NCBI GenBank assembly: GCA_016709965.1
Contig: JADJLT010000006.1
Span: forward strand, 434,001-498,000
Reading direction: 5' to 3'
Length of the DNA: 64,000 nucleotides
DNA from: Betaproteobacteria bacterium
Lineage (GTDB): Bacteria > Pseudomonadota > Gammaproteobacteria > Burkholderiales > Rhodocyclaceae
Of this stretch, positions 33,362-41,817 are shown piece after piece. The notes below the pieces were generated by a model. The model did not search any database. It had not been told where the DNA came from and saw only the letters and a list, made by a program, of their open reading frames with translations. The translations under genes and the position numbers were made by a program. Position 1 is the stretch's first letter. Each line of letters opens with the position of its first letter.

Positions 33362-34015
33362 ATGAAATTGATTCTGTTGGGCGCACCTGGCGCTGGCAAG
33401 GGAACGCAAGCAACTTTTATCTCCAAACAGTTTGGCATTCCCCAGATTTCCACAGGCGACATGCTGCGTGCCCAGGTCAAGGCGGGCACTGCCCTCGGCC
33501 TAGAGGCCAAGAAGCACATGGACGCTGGCGGCCTGGTACCGGACGCTGTGATTATCGGCATGGTCAAGGATCGTCTGACCCAGGACGATTGCAAGAACGG
33601 TTACCTGTTTGACGGGTTCCCGCGCACCATTCCCCAGGCTCAGGCCATGAAAGATGCTGGCGTTCCGATTGAGTACGTACTCGAAATCGACGTGCCAGAC
33701 AGCGATATCGTGGAGCGCATGGCTGGTCGCCGCGCTCACTTGTCGTCGGGCCGTACCTACCATGTCAAGTACAACCCGCCGAAGGTTGAAGGCATCGACG
33801 ATGTGACCGGCGAACCGCTGGTTCAGCGTGATGACGACAAGGAAGAAACTGTCAAAAAGCGTCTGGAAATCTACCACTCTCAGACCAAGCCGCTGGTTGA
33901 TTTCTACAGCAAGTGGGCAGCCGAAGGTGATGCCATTGCGCCGAAGGTGCGCAAGGTAGCAGGCGTCGGTAGCGTTGATGGCATTACCAAGAGCGTGTTT
34001 GAAGCGCTGAAATAA
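33362..34015 (+). CDS. adk: adenylate kinase
   Basis: 217 residues from ATG at 33362 (GAGGGA upstream); the longer frame from 33278 overlaps kdsB. P-loop GAPGAGKGT (7-15), AMP-binding STGDMLR and FDGFPRT, and a long LID domain (RRAHLSSGRTYHVKYNPPK...) without zinc-binding Cys, as in other Gram-negative enzymes. Converts ATP + AMP to 2 ADP. Confidence 0.96.
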   Translation: MKLILLGAPGAGKGTQATFISKQFGIPQISTGDMLRAQVKAGTALGLEAKKHMDAGGLVPDAVIIGMVKDRLTQDDCKNGYLFDGFPRTIPQAQAMKDAGVPIEYVLEIDVPDSDIVERMAGRRAHLSSGRTYHVKYNPPKVEGIDDVTGEPLVQRDDDKEETVKKRLEIYHSQTKPLVDFYSKWAAEGDAIAPKVRKVAGVGSVDGITKSVFEALK

Positions 34016-34025
34016 GGAGCAACTG

Positions 34026-35285
34026 ATGGCGGTTAAAAATGCCTTCTACGCGCAGTCGGGGGGCGTTACCGCCGTCATTAATACCACGGCGTGCGGCCTG
34101 ATTCAGGAAGCACGCCGGCATCCCGACAAAATCGGAAAAGTACTTGCCGGGCGCGACGGCATCATTGGCGCCCTGACCGAGGATTTGATCGACACCAGTC
34201 TCGAATCCGATGAAATGATTGCCCGCCTGCGTCATACGCCAGGCGGCGCTTTTGGGTCCTGCCGTTACAAGTTGAAAAGTCTGGAGCAGCATCGGGCACA
34301 GTACGAACGCCTGATCGAAGTCTTCAAGGCACACGACATCGGCTATTTTTTCTACAACGGCGGCAACGATTCCATGGATACCGCTTGGAAGGTTTCGCAA
34401 ATTGCTGAAAAAATGGGCTATCCGGTCGTTTGCGTTGGCGTACCCAAGACGGTGGACAACGATCTGCCGCATACCGATTGCTGTCCGGGATTCGGTTCGG
34501 TTGCCAAATATGTGGCAACGTCCATCCGCGAGGCAGGTTATGACGTGGCCTCAATGGCGCGCACATCGACCAAGATATTTGTGCTTGAAGTGATGGGGCG
34601 TCACGCCGGATGGATTACTGCCGCCTGCGGTCTGGCTTCGGAAAGTGCCGGTGAACCGCCGCACATCCTGCTATTCCCTGAAGTACCGTTCGATCCTGAG
34701 CGTTTCCTGTCCCGTGTCGACGAGTGCGTCAAGCGGTTCGGCTACTGTACGGTGGCGGTTTCAGAAGGGCTCTCTGACGCTGCCGGCAATCTGATTGCCG
34801 AATCGGGCGCCAAGGATGCTTTTGGCCATTCACAATTGGGTGGCGTTGGCCAGATGGTGGCCCAATTGATCAAGGACAGGCTGGGTTATAAATATCACTG
34901 GGCGTTGGCAGATTACCTGCAGCGCTCGGCTCGTCATCTGGCGTCGCGCACAGATCTTGAGCAAGCTCACGCCTTGGGTGTTGCTGCGGTCGACCTGGCT
35001 TTGCAGGGGAAAAACGCGGTGATGGCTACCATCGAGCGCTTGGCTGAGTCACCTTATCGCTGGGAAATCGGTGATGCGCCGCTGGCTGAAATCGCCAATG
35101 TGGAGCGCAAAATGCCACCAGAGTTCATTGCGCCGGATGGTTTTCACATTACGGATGCGTGTCGGGCCTATCTGCAGCCGTTGATCGAGGGAGAAGAGCC
35201 GCCGCCTTATCGTAACGGTCTACCCGATTATGTGCGTTTGAAGAATATCTCGGTGCCTAAAAAGCTGGAGGCATTCGCAGTCTGA
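34026..35285 (+). CDS. pfp: pyrophosphate-dependent 6-phosphofructokinase
   Basis: 419 residues. Sugar/phosphate motifs: AQSGGVTAVIN, FYNGGNDSMDTA, GVPKTVDNDL and DCCPGFGSVAKY. In ATP-dependent enzymes the third motif reads GGDG; here the equivalent fourth residue is Asp (GGND), the change that blocks ATP binding in PPi-dependent enzymes. It interconverts fructose 6-phosphate and fructose 1,6-bisphosphate reversibly with PPi. It lies 10 bases after adk and 36 bases before hppA, a membrane pyrophosphatase using the same PPi pool. Confidence 0.9.
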   Translation: MAVKNAFYAQSGGVTAVINTTACGLIQEARRHPDKIGKVLAGRDGIIGALTEDLIDTSLESDEMIARLRHTPGGAFGSCRYKLKSLEQHRAQYERLIEVFKAHDIGYFFYNGGNDSMDTAWKVSQIAEKMGYPVVCVGVPKTVDNDLPHTDCCPGFGSVAKYVATSIREAGYDVASMARTSTKIFVLEVMGRHAGWITAACGLASESAGEPPHILLFPEVPFDPERFLSRVDECVKRFGYCTVAVSEGLSDAAGNLIAESGAKDAFGHSQLGGVGQMVAQLIKDRLGYKYHWALADYLQRSARHLASRTDLEQAHALGVAAVDLALQGKNAVMATIERLAESPYRWEIGDAPLAEIANVERKMPPEFIAPDGFHITDACRAYLQPLIEGEEPPPYRNGLPDYVRLKNISVPKKLEAFAV

Positions 35286-35321
35286 GTTTTTGTTGGTCAG
35301 TTTGTCACTAAGGGGAGAATA

Positions 35322-37388
35322 ATGAGTACAGCGTTGTTACTGGCACTTGGTTGTGCCGTGTTGGCTGTCCTGTATGGCTGGGTTTCCAGTCGACAGATTC
35401 TCGCGTTGCCTGCCGGCAACGAGCGAATGCAAGAAATTGCAAAGGCCATCCAGGAGGGGGCGGAGGCCTACCTTAGCCGGCAATACAAGACGATTGCGAT
35501 GGTTGGCGTTATTCTATTTCTTGTTATCGGGCTAGTACCCAAACTTGGCTGGCTGACTGCTTTCGGTTTCCTGATTGGTGCTGTGCTTTCTGGTGCTGCT
35601 GGCTTTATTGGCATGAATGTCTCGGTGCGGGCCAACGTTCGGACGGCTGAAGCGGCGCGCAAAGGGATTGCTGCGGCGCTTGACGTTGCGTTCAAAGGCG
35701 GGGCAATTACCGGCATGTTGGTTGTTGGCCTCGGGTTGATCGGCGTTGCTGGCTACTACGCCTTCCTGAAATCAATGAATAGTTCGGGTGCCGATCTACA
35801 CCACGTGATTGAACCGCTGGTTGGCTTGGCTTTTGGTTCTTCGCTGATCTCCATCTTTGCTCGACTTGGTGGCGGCATCTTTACCAAGGGCGCCGACGTT
35901 GGCGCCGATCTGGTCGGCAAGGTTGAAGCTGGGATTCCAGAGGATGATCCCCGTAACCCGGCGGTTATTGCCGACAACGTCGGTGACAACGTTGGCGACT
36001 GCGCCGGCATGGCGGCCGACTTGTTCGAAACCTATGCGGTGACGGTAGTAGCAACCATGGTACTGGCTGCGCTGATTATCAAGACGACGGCCAGTCTTGG
36101 TGAAAACCTGGTGCTCTATCCGCTGGCATTGGGCGGCGTTTCCATCATCGCCTCCATTGTCGGCTGCTATTTCGTCAAGGCCACCGAAGGCGGCAAGATC
36201 ATGGCGGCCTTGTATCGCGGCCTGATCGTCGCCGGCGTGCTCGCGCTAATCTTCTATTATCCGGTTACTTCATGGCTGATCGGCGCCGGTGCAACGCTGC
36301 CTGATGGTACGGTGATCAATACCATGACGATGTTCGGCTGTTCTGTCGTTGGTCTTGTCCTGACTGCAGCGCTGGTCTGGATCACCGAGTATTACACGGG
36401 CACCGATTACGCCCCGGTGAAGCACGTCGCAGCTGCCTGCCAGACAGGCCATGCTACCAATATCATCGCCGGCATTGGCGTTTCAATGAAGGCGACCGCG
36501 CTACCGGTTCTTTCGGTGTGTGCCGCGATCTATGCTGCCTTTGCGATGGGTGGCCTGTTCGGTATCGCCATCGCCGCAACCTCCATGCTGTCGATGGCCG
36601 GTATCGTTGTTGCCCTGGACGCTTATGGCCCGATCACCGACAATGCTGGCGGTATTGCCGAAATGGCTGAACTGCCGAAGGAGGTGCGCAATGTCACTGA
36701 TCCTCTGGATGCAGTTGGCAACACCACGAAGGCTGTAACCAAGGGTTATGCTATCGGTTCGGCTGGTCTGGCCGCCCTTGTTTTGTTTGCAGATTATACC
36801 CATGGTCTGGAAGCGGTGTCGGGCAAGGTGTTTACCTTCGATTTGTCCAACCATCTCGTTATCATCGGTCTTTTCATCGGTGGCCTGATTCCGTTCCTTT
36901 TTGGGGCAATGGCCATGGAGGCCGTAGGGCGGTCAGCAGGTGCTGTTGTGGTCGAGGTTCGTCGCCAGTTCAAGGAAATTCCAGGCATTATGGAAGGAAC
37001 GGCCAAGCCGGACTATTCCCGTGCCGTGGATATGCTGACCGTGGCAGCGATCAAGGAAATGATGCTTCCGTCCATCCTGCCGGTTGCGGTGCCTATCGTG
37101 GTCGGACTGATTCTTGGCCCTGTTGCGCTGGGTGGCTTGCTGGTTGGTACTATCGTCACCGGTTTGTTTGTCGCGATTTCCATGACGACAGGTGGCGGTG
37201 CTTGGGATAATGCCAAGAAATATATCGAAGATGGTCATTTCGGTGGCAAAGGTTCTGATGCGCACAAGGCTGCTGTTACCGGCGATACCGTGGGTGATCC
37301 CTATAAAGATACGGCTGGTCCTGCCGTTAATCCTCTTATCAAGATCATCAATCTGGTTGCATTGCTGATTGTTCCGCTGATTGCTTGA
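35322..37388 (+). CDS. hppA: proton-translocating membrane pyrophosphatase
   Basis: 688 residues with about 16 membrane segments. The substrate motifs are intact: DVGADLVGKVEAGIPEDDPRNP, ADNVGDNVGDCAGMAADLFE and near the end GDTVGDPYKDTAGPAVNP. GNTTKA (Lys where potassium-dependent enzymes have Ala) marks the potassium-independent H+-pumping class (family knowledge). It couples PPi hydrolysis or synthesis to proton movement across the inner membrane. GGGGAGA before the ATG. A terminator follows. Confidence 0.94.
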   Translation: MSTALLLALGCAVLAVLYGWVSSRQILALPAGNERMQEIAKAIQEGAEAYLSRQYKTIAMVGVILFLVIGLVPKLGWLTAFGFLIGAVLSGAAGFIGMNVSVRANVRTAEAARKGIAAALDVAFKGGAITGMLVVGLGLIGVAGYYAFLKSMNSSGADLHHVIEPLVGLAFGSSLISIFARLGGGIFTKGADVGADLVGKVEAGIPEDDPRNPAVIADNVGDNVGDCAGMAADLFETYAVTVVATMVLAALIIKTTASLGENLVLYPLALGGVSIIASIVGCYFVKATEGGKIMAALYRGLIVAGVLALIFYYPVTSWLIGAGATLPDGTVINTMTMFGCSVVGLVLTAALVWITEYYTGTDYAPVKHVAAACQTGHATNIIAGIGVSMKATALPVLSVCAAIYAAFAMGGLFGIAIAATSMLSMAGIVVALDAYGPITDNAGGIAEMAELPKEVRNVTDPLDAVGNTTKAVTKGYAIGSAGLAALVLFADYTHGLEAVSGKVFTFDLSNHLVIIGLFIGGLIPFLFGAMAMEAVGRSAGAVVVEVRRQFKEIPGIMEGTAKPDYSRAVDMLTVAAIKEMMLPSILPVAVPIVVGLILGPVALGGLLVGTIVTGLFVAISMTTGGGAWDNAKKYIEDGHFGGKGSDAHKAAVTGDTVGDPYKDTAGPAVNPLIKIINLVALLIVPLIA

Positions 37389-37406
37389 TTTGTTGGGTGT
37401 CGTTCT

Positions 37407-37432
37407 AAAAAGGCGGCTTAGGCCGCCTTTTT
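37407..37432 (+). terminator. terminator after hppA
   Basis: AAAAAGGCGGC (37407-37417), loop TTAG, GCCGCCTTTTT (37422-37432). It ends the housekeeping block before the secretion locus. Confidence 0.93.
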
Positions 37433-37440
37433 ACATTTCT

Positions 37441-37471
37441 TTGATATGCGCTTTTTAGGCCAAGTTAAAAT
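37441..37471 (+). promoter_or_regulatory. candidate promoter of the type I secretion genes
   Basis: TTGATA (37441-37446) and TAAAAT (37466-37471), with a 19-base spacer (18 if read as TTAAAA). It lies 25 bases before the exporter ATG and just after the hppA terminator. Spacing is slightly long, so support is modest. Confidence 0.35.
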
Positions 37472-37495
37472 CTTGAAAAGAAATTTGGGAGTGGC

Positions 37496-39673
37496 ATGAG
37501 CGAAGTTGCAAGCGGTTCCTCGGGAATTGGTGTTTCCGGAATGCGGGAAGATCTCCTGCATCATGACCCTTTGTTGGACTGTCTGGTTGAGCTGACACGA
37601 ATTCACGGTCGTCCGAGTACTCGAGCCGCGCTTGTCGCCGGATTGCCGCTCGAAAAAGGTTCGCTGACCCCATCTCTTTTCAGTCGCGCCGCGAGTCGTG
37701 CCGGACTTTCAGCCAAGGTTGTCAAGCGCTCTCTGGATCGTATTGATGACGCACTTTTGCCTGCTGTTCTTTTGCTTGAAGGCGAGGAGGCTTGCGTTCT
37801 CCTTGGCTGGGATGAGTCCGGCGAAATTGCGCGCTTGCTTTTTCCGGAGACCGGCCAAGGCTCCGTTCAGCTTTCCCGGGAAAAACTGGCTGGGAAATAT
37901 ATCGGCGTAGCGCTATTTGCCAGGCCCCATTTCCGATTTGATAGCCGCACGCCGCAGGTCGGTGATATCCGACTTCGACACTGGTTCTGGGGGGCTTTGG
38001 CCGATCAGTGGCCTGTTTATCGCGATGTTCTTGGCGCAGCATTGCTGATCAACGTGGTTGCGCTGGTTATGCCGCTATTTACGATGAACGTCTATGATCG
38101 AGTTGTCCCGAATCGTGCCATGGAGACGCTTTGGGTGCTCGCGCTCGGCGTGATTCTGATGATTTGCGTCGACATGGTATTGCGATCTTTGCGTGGCTAT
38201 TTTATTGACCTTGCCAGTGCCCGGATCGACATCCAGCTTTCAGCGACGATCATGGAGCGTGTACTCGGTGTTCGAATGGAGGCAAGACCCGCTGCCGTTG
38301 GCGCGTTCTCCTCAAATTTGCGCTCTTTTGAGTCAGTTCGCGATTTCATTACTTCGGCGTCGGTGACGGCTTTCATTGACCTTCCGTTTGCCATGCTTTT
38401 TGTGCTGGTGATTGCGCTGATTGCCTGGCAATTGATCATTCCGGTGCTGCTGGCCATCGTGCTGGTTGTTGTTTATGCATATATTTTGCAGCACAAGATG
38501 CATGCGCTGTCCGAATCGACTTATCGAGCTGCGGCTCAGCGTAATGCCACGTTGATTGAAAGTCTGACTGCGCTTGAGACCATCAAGACACAAGGAGCCG
38601 AAGGACTCATGCAGTCGAAGTGGGAAAAGTCGGTCTCGTTTGTTGCCAGAGTGAATAGCCAGATGCGATTTTTGTCAGCGGCGGCAACGAACGGCGCGAT
38701 GGAAATCCAGCAGATCGTCAATGTTGTTGTCGTGATCTCAGGGGTTTATCTGATAGCCGATGGAAAACTCAGTATGGGTGGATTGATTGCCTGCACGATG
38801 TTGACTTCGCGAGCGGTTGCACCTTTGGGTCAAATGGTGGGGCTGTTGATGCAGTATCACAATGCCAAGGTGGCGCTGACCTCACTAGAAAAAATCATGC
38901 AGAATCCGATTGAACGTCCTTCGGATGCCAATTTTGTTCATCGTCCTGAGTTGAAGGGCAATATTGAATTCCGCGATGTTCAATTTAGTTACCCGAATTG
39001 CCAGGTTGCTGCGCTGAAAGGTCTGACCTGCAAAATTAACGAAGGCGACAAGGTCGTTGTAATCGGTCGCATCGGCTCCGGCAAGACAACGTTGCAAAAG
39101 CTGTTGCTGGGGTTGTATCAGCCAACTGACGGGGCTGTCAGTATTGATGGTGTTGACCTCAGGCAATTGGATCCGGCTGACTTGCGCCGCAATATCGGTT
39201 ACGTGGCACAGGATGTCACGTTGTTTTATGGCACCTTACGGGAAAATATTGCTCTCGGTGCTCCCTATGCCGATGATGCAACCATAGTGGCGGCTGCAGA
39301 GGCGGGAGGGTTGACCGAGTTTGTCAATCGCCATCCGGACGGATTCGACATGATGATTGGCGAGCGAGGAGATTCACTCTCTGGCGGACAGCGCCAAGGC
39401 GTGGCGATAGCTCGTGCCTTCCTGATGGATCCACCAATCCTGCTACTTGATGAGCCGACCAGTGCGATGGACTTTTCGTCTGAACAGCAGTTCAAGGAGC
39501 GTCTCCGGCAAATGGCGGCTCATAAGACGGTCGTGATTGTCACTCATCGCAATAGCTTGCTTGATCTGGCAACGAGGGTCATGGTTGTTGACGATGGTCG
39601 TATCGTTGCAGACGGCCCGCGTGACCAGGTTATCCAGGCTTTGCAGAGTGGTCGTATCGGGAGAGCGTCATGA
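37496..39673 (+). CDS. type I secretion ABC transporter (LapB/HlyB-like)
   Basis: 725 residues. N-terminal degenerate C39-like domain (about 20-145), six-helix membrane domain (about 170-450), and ATPase domain with Walker A GRIGSGKT (524-531), signature LSGGQ (628-632) and Walker B ILLLDEP (648-654). The C39-like part seems to be a substrate-docking domain rather than an active peptidase, as in other RTX exporters. GGGAG precedes the ATG. It overlaps the fusion-protein gene by ATGA. The giant adhesin at 41818 is the obvious cargo. Confidence 0.93.
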   Translation: MSEVASGSSGIGVSGMREDLLHHDPLLDCLVELTRIHGRPSTRAALVAGLPLEKGSLTPSLFSRAASRAGLSAKVVKRSLDRIDDALLPAVLLLEGEEACVLLGWDESGEIARLLFPETGQGSVQLSREKLAGKYIGVALFARPHFRFDSRTPQVGDIRLRHWFWGALADQWPVYRDVLGAALLINVVALVMPLFTMNVYDRVVPNRAMETLWVLALGVILMICVDMVLRSLRGYFIDLASARIDIQLSATIMERVLGVRMEARPAAVGAFSSNLRSFESVRDFITSASVTAFIDLPFAMLFVLVIALIAWQLIIPVLLAIVLVVVYAYILQHKMHALSESTYRAAAQRNATLIESLTALETIKTQGAEGLMQSKWEKSVSFVARVNSQMRFLSAAATNGAMEIQQIVNVVVVISGVYLIADGKLSMGGLIACTMLTSRAVAPLGQMVGLLMQYHNAKVALTSLEKIMQNPIERPSDANFVHRPELKGNIEFRDVQFSYPNCQVAALKGLTCKINEGDKVVVIGRIGSGKTTLQKLLLGLYQPTDGAVSIDGVDLRQLDPADLRRNIGYVAQDVTLFYGTLRENIALGAPYADDATIVAAAEAGGLTEFVNRHPDGFDMMIGERGDSLSGGQRQGVAIARAFLMDPPILLLDEPTSAMDFSSEQQFKERLRQMAAHKTVVIVTHRNSLLDLATRVMVVDDGRIVADGPRDQVIQALQSGRIGRAS

Positions 39674-41085
39674 GCCGCCTGAAAGCGATTTTTGGCTCGT
39701 TGCATGCGGGTTTGGAAAGACTGGCCCAGAAAGGTGTTCCTTATGTTGAAAAAATTCTTGGGCGGTTGCCGAGCAAGGAAGATATTCAGGCTGTCGATTT
39801 TGCAACCGATGCAGATCTGGCTATCTTGCGTCAGGAGCCATTGAGGGCGCGGGTTCTTTTGCGCGCTATCGGGATTGTTTTTTTGCTCTTTGTCGTATGG
39901 GCCGCCTTGGCGCAACTGGATGAGGTAACGCGTGGTGAAGGCAAGGTTATCCCTTCGCGGCAGGTTCAGATTCTTCAAAGTATTGATGGCGGCTTGGTTT
40001 CCGAAATCCTTGTGCATGAAGGCGATATTGTCCAGGCCAACCAGTTGCTTATTAAAATTGACGAAACCCGTTTTGTTTCTTCAGTCAAGGAAAATCAGGC
40101 TCAGTATCTCGGCTTGGTCGCCAAGGCTTCAAGGTTGAGGGCGATTGCGGAAGGGAAGCCTTTTGTGCCGCCGCCCGAGGTTGCCAATGCTGATCCATCC
40201 ATCGTCGCGCAGGAGAAAAAGCTTTATGAGGCCAGAAATGACGAGCTGGCTGCTGCAATTTCAATTGCTCGCCAGCAACTCAATCAGCGACAACAGGAAT
40301 TGAACGAAGCACAGGCAAAGAGGGCGCAAGCGTCACAGGGCTACGACCTGACAGCCAGGGAGCTGACTGTAACGCGGCCATTGATCAACTCCGGGGCGGT
40401 ATCCGAGGTTGAGTTATTACGTCTTGAGCGCGATGTTTCTCGCTATCGTGGTGAGCGAGACATGGCTACGGCTCAGATTTCCAGGGTGCAATCTGCTATC
40501 AGTGAGGCTCAGCGAAAAATTGAAGAGGTGGAGCTGGCATTTCGCAACGATGCTGGCAAAGAGCTTTCTGAAACGATGGCAAAGCTGAATAGCTTGGCAG
40601 AGGGCAGCATTGCTCTTTCTGATCGAGTCAAGCAGTCCTCGATTCGCTCGCCCGTTAAAGGAACGGTAAAACGTTTGCTGGTAAATACGGTGGGTGGGGT
40701 TGTTCAGCCAGGCAAGGATATGATCGAAATTGTTCCTCTTGAAGATACCTTGTTACTGGAGGCCCGAGTTTTGCCACGGGATATTGCTTTTTTGAGGCCG
40801 GGGCAACCAGTCATAGTTAAATTCACCGCATACGATTTCCCGATCTATGGCGGACTGGACGGAACCCTTGAGCATATCGGGGCGGATACCGTCATGGATG
40901 ACAAAGGCAATGCTTTTTACACTGTTCGTGTCCGAACCAGCAAGCCTGGGTTTGGTGATTCAAATTTGCCAATCATCCCGGGCATGGTTGCTGAAGTGGA
41001 TATTTTGACAGGCAAGAAAAGCGTTCTTGCATACATGCTCAAGCCGGTGCTACGAGCTAAAAGCGTTGCGTTGACGGAGCGTTGA
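39670..41085 (+). CDS. type I secretion membrane fusion protein (LapC/HlyD-like)
   Basis: 471 residues. One N-terminal membrane segment (AIGIVFLLFVVWAALAQLD, about 60-80), then biotinyl-lipoyl-like half (GEGKVIPSRQVQ...GGLVSEILVHEGD), a long coiled-coil hairpin (about 150-310) and a closing barrel with VKGTVKRLLVNTVGGVVQPG. It bridges the inner-membrane exporter to an outer-membrane TolC-type channel, which is not in this window. Confidence 0.93.
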   Translation: MSRLKAIFGSLHAGLERLAQKGVPYVEKILGRLPSKEDIQAVDFATDADLAILRQEPLRARVLLRAIGIVFLLFVVWAALAQLDEVTRGEGKVIPSRQVQILQSIDGGLVSEILVHEGDIVQANQLLIKIDETRFVSSVKENQAQYLGLVAKASRLRAIAEGKPFVPPPEVANADPSIVAQEKKLYEARNDELAAAISIARQQLNQRQQELNEAQAKRAQASQGYDLTARELTVTRPLINSGAVSEVELLRLERDVSRYRGERDMATAQISRVQSAISEAQRKIEEVELAFRNDAGKELSETMAKLNSLAEGSIALSDRVKQSSIRSPVKGTVKRLLVNTVGGVVQPGKDMIEIVPLEDTLLLEARVLPRDIAFLRPGQPVIVKFTAYDFPIYGGLDGTLEHIGADTVMDDKGNAFYTVRVRTSKPGFGDSNLPIIPGMVAEVDILTGKKSVLAYMLKPVLRAKSVALTER

Positions 41086-41702
41086 TGCAACATTGGATAG
41101 TGGATAAGGAGGCTGTGGCGTTGTCTTCTTGGCAAGAAGCGATACCGCGAGCTGTTATCTTGCGGCGTGATCAGGTGTTGTCAGGTTTTTCTGAAACACC
41201 GGGAGTTTACTGGTGCCGCCTCAGGATTGGAGAGGCTCTGGATGATGTCATGCCACCAAAAGTCCTTCGTGCCGGCCAGTTGGTGGTTGTGCTAGCGGAT
41301 GAGCCGGATGAGTCGGTTGTCAGTGATGCCTTGGCTGCCGGTGCTTCCGGATGTTGTAATACCTATGCGGCGCCCGAGGTTCTGCGCCAGGTTATGCTGG
41401 TCGTTGAGAATGGTGGTTTGTGGATCGGGCAGTCATTGCTGCAGAAGTTGGTTGGCAGCACATCGCGTTTGTTTAGTCAGCGCTCATCGGGACAGAATAC
41501 GGAAAGTTGTTTGTCACTACTCTCCGAGAGAGAGGCTCAGGTCGCCAGGTTGGTGGCCGGTGGTGCAAGTAATAAGGAAATAGCCGAGCAGCTTTTCATA
41601 ACGGAAAGAACGGTCAAGGCGCATCTTTCCGCGGTGTTCGAAAAACTTGGCCTGCGTGATCGACTTCAGCTCTCCTTGAAAATCAATGGATTGAGCATCT
41701 GA
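41085..41702 (+). CDS. LuxR-type response regulator with degenerate receiver
   Basis: 205 residues from ATG overlapping the stop of the fusion-protein gene (TGATG). The C-terminal LuxR helix-turn-helix is clear (LSEREAQVARLVAGGASNKEIAEQLFITERTVKAHL, 145-180). The N-terminal half resembles a receiver (VVVLADEP, ALAAGASGCC, VENGGLWIGQSLLQKL) but the expected phosphate-accepting Asp after strand 3 is not visible. It may be phosphorylation-independent. Location between the exporter and the adhesin suggests control of the latter. Confidence 0.85.
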   Translation: MQHWIVDKEAVALSSWQEAIPRAVILRRDQVLSGFSETPGVYWCRLRIGEALDDVMPPKVLRAGQLVVVLADEPDESVVSDALAAGASGCCNTYAAPEVLRQVMLVVENGGLWIGQSLLQKLVGSTSRLFSQRSSGQNTESCLSLLSEREAQVARLVAGGASNKEIAEQLFITERTVKAHLSAVFEKLGLRDRLQLSLKINGLSI

Positions 41703-41817
41703 AATTTTTTTGTTAGAAATTTCACGTTTTTTCACTAGGTTGTACTTTAGTTCAATAGCTTGTTGGAATTGATACATTTACACTTTTAGTATTGCTAATA
41801 GTGTCTGGAGTATCACC

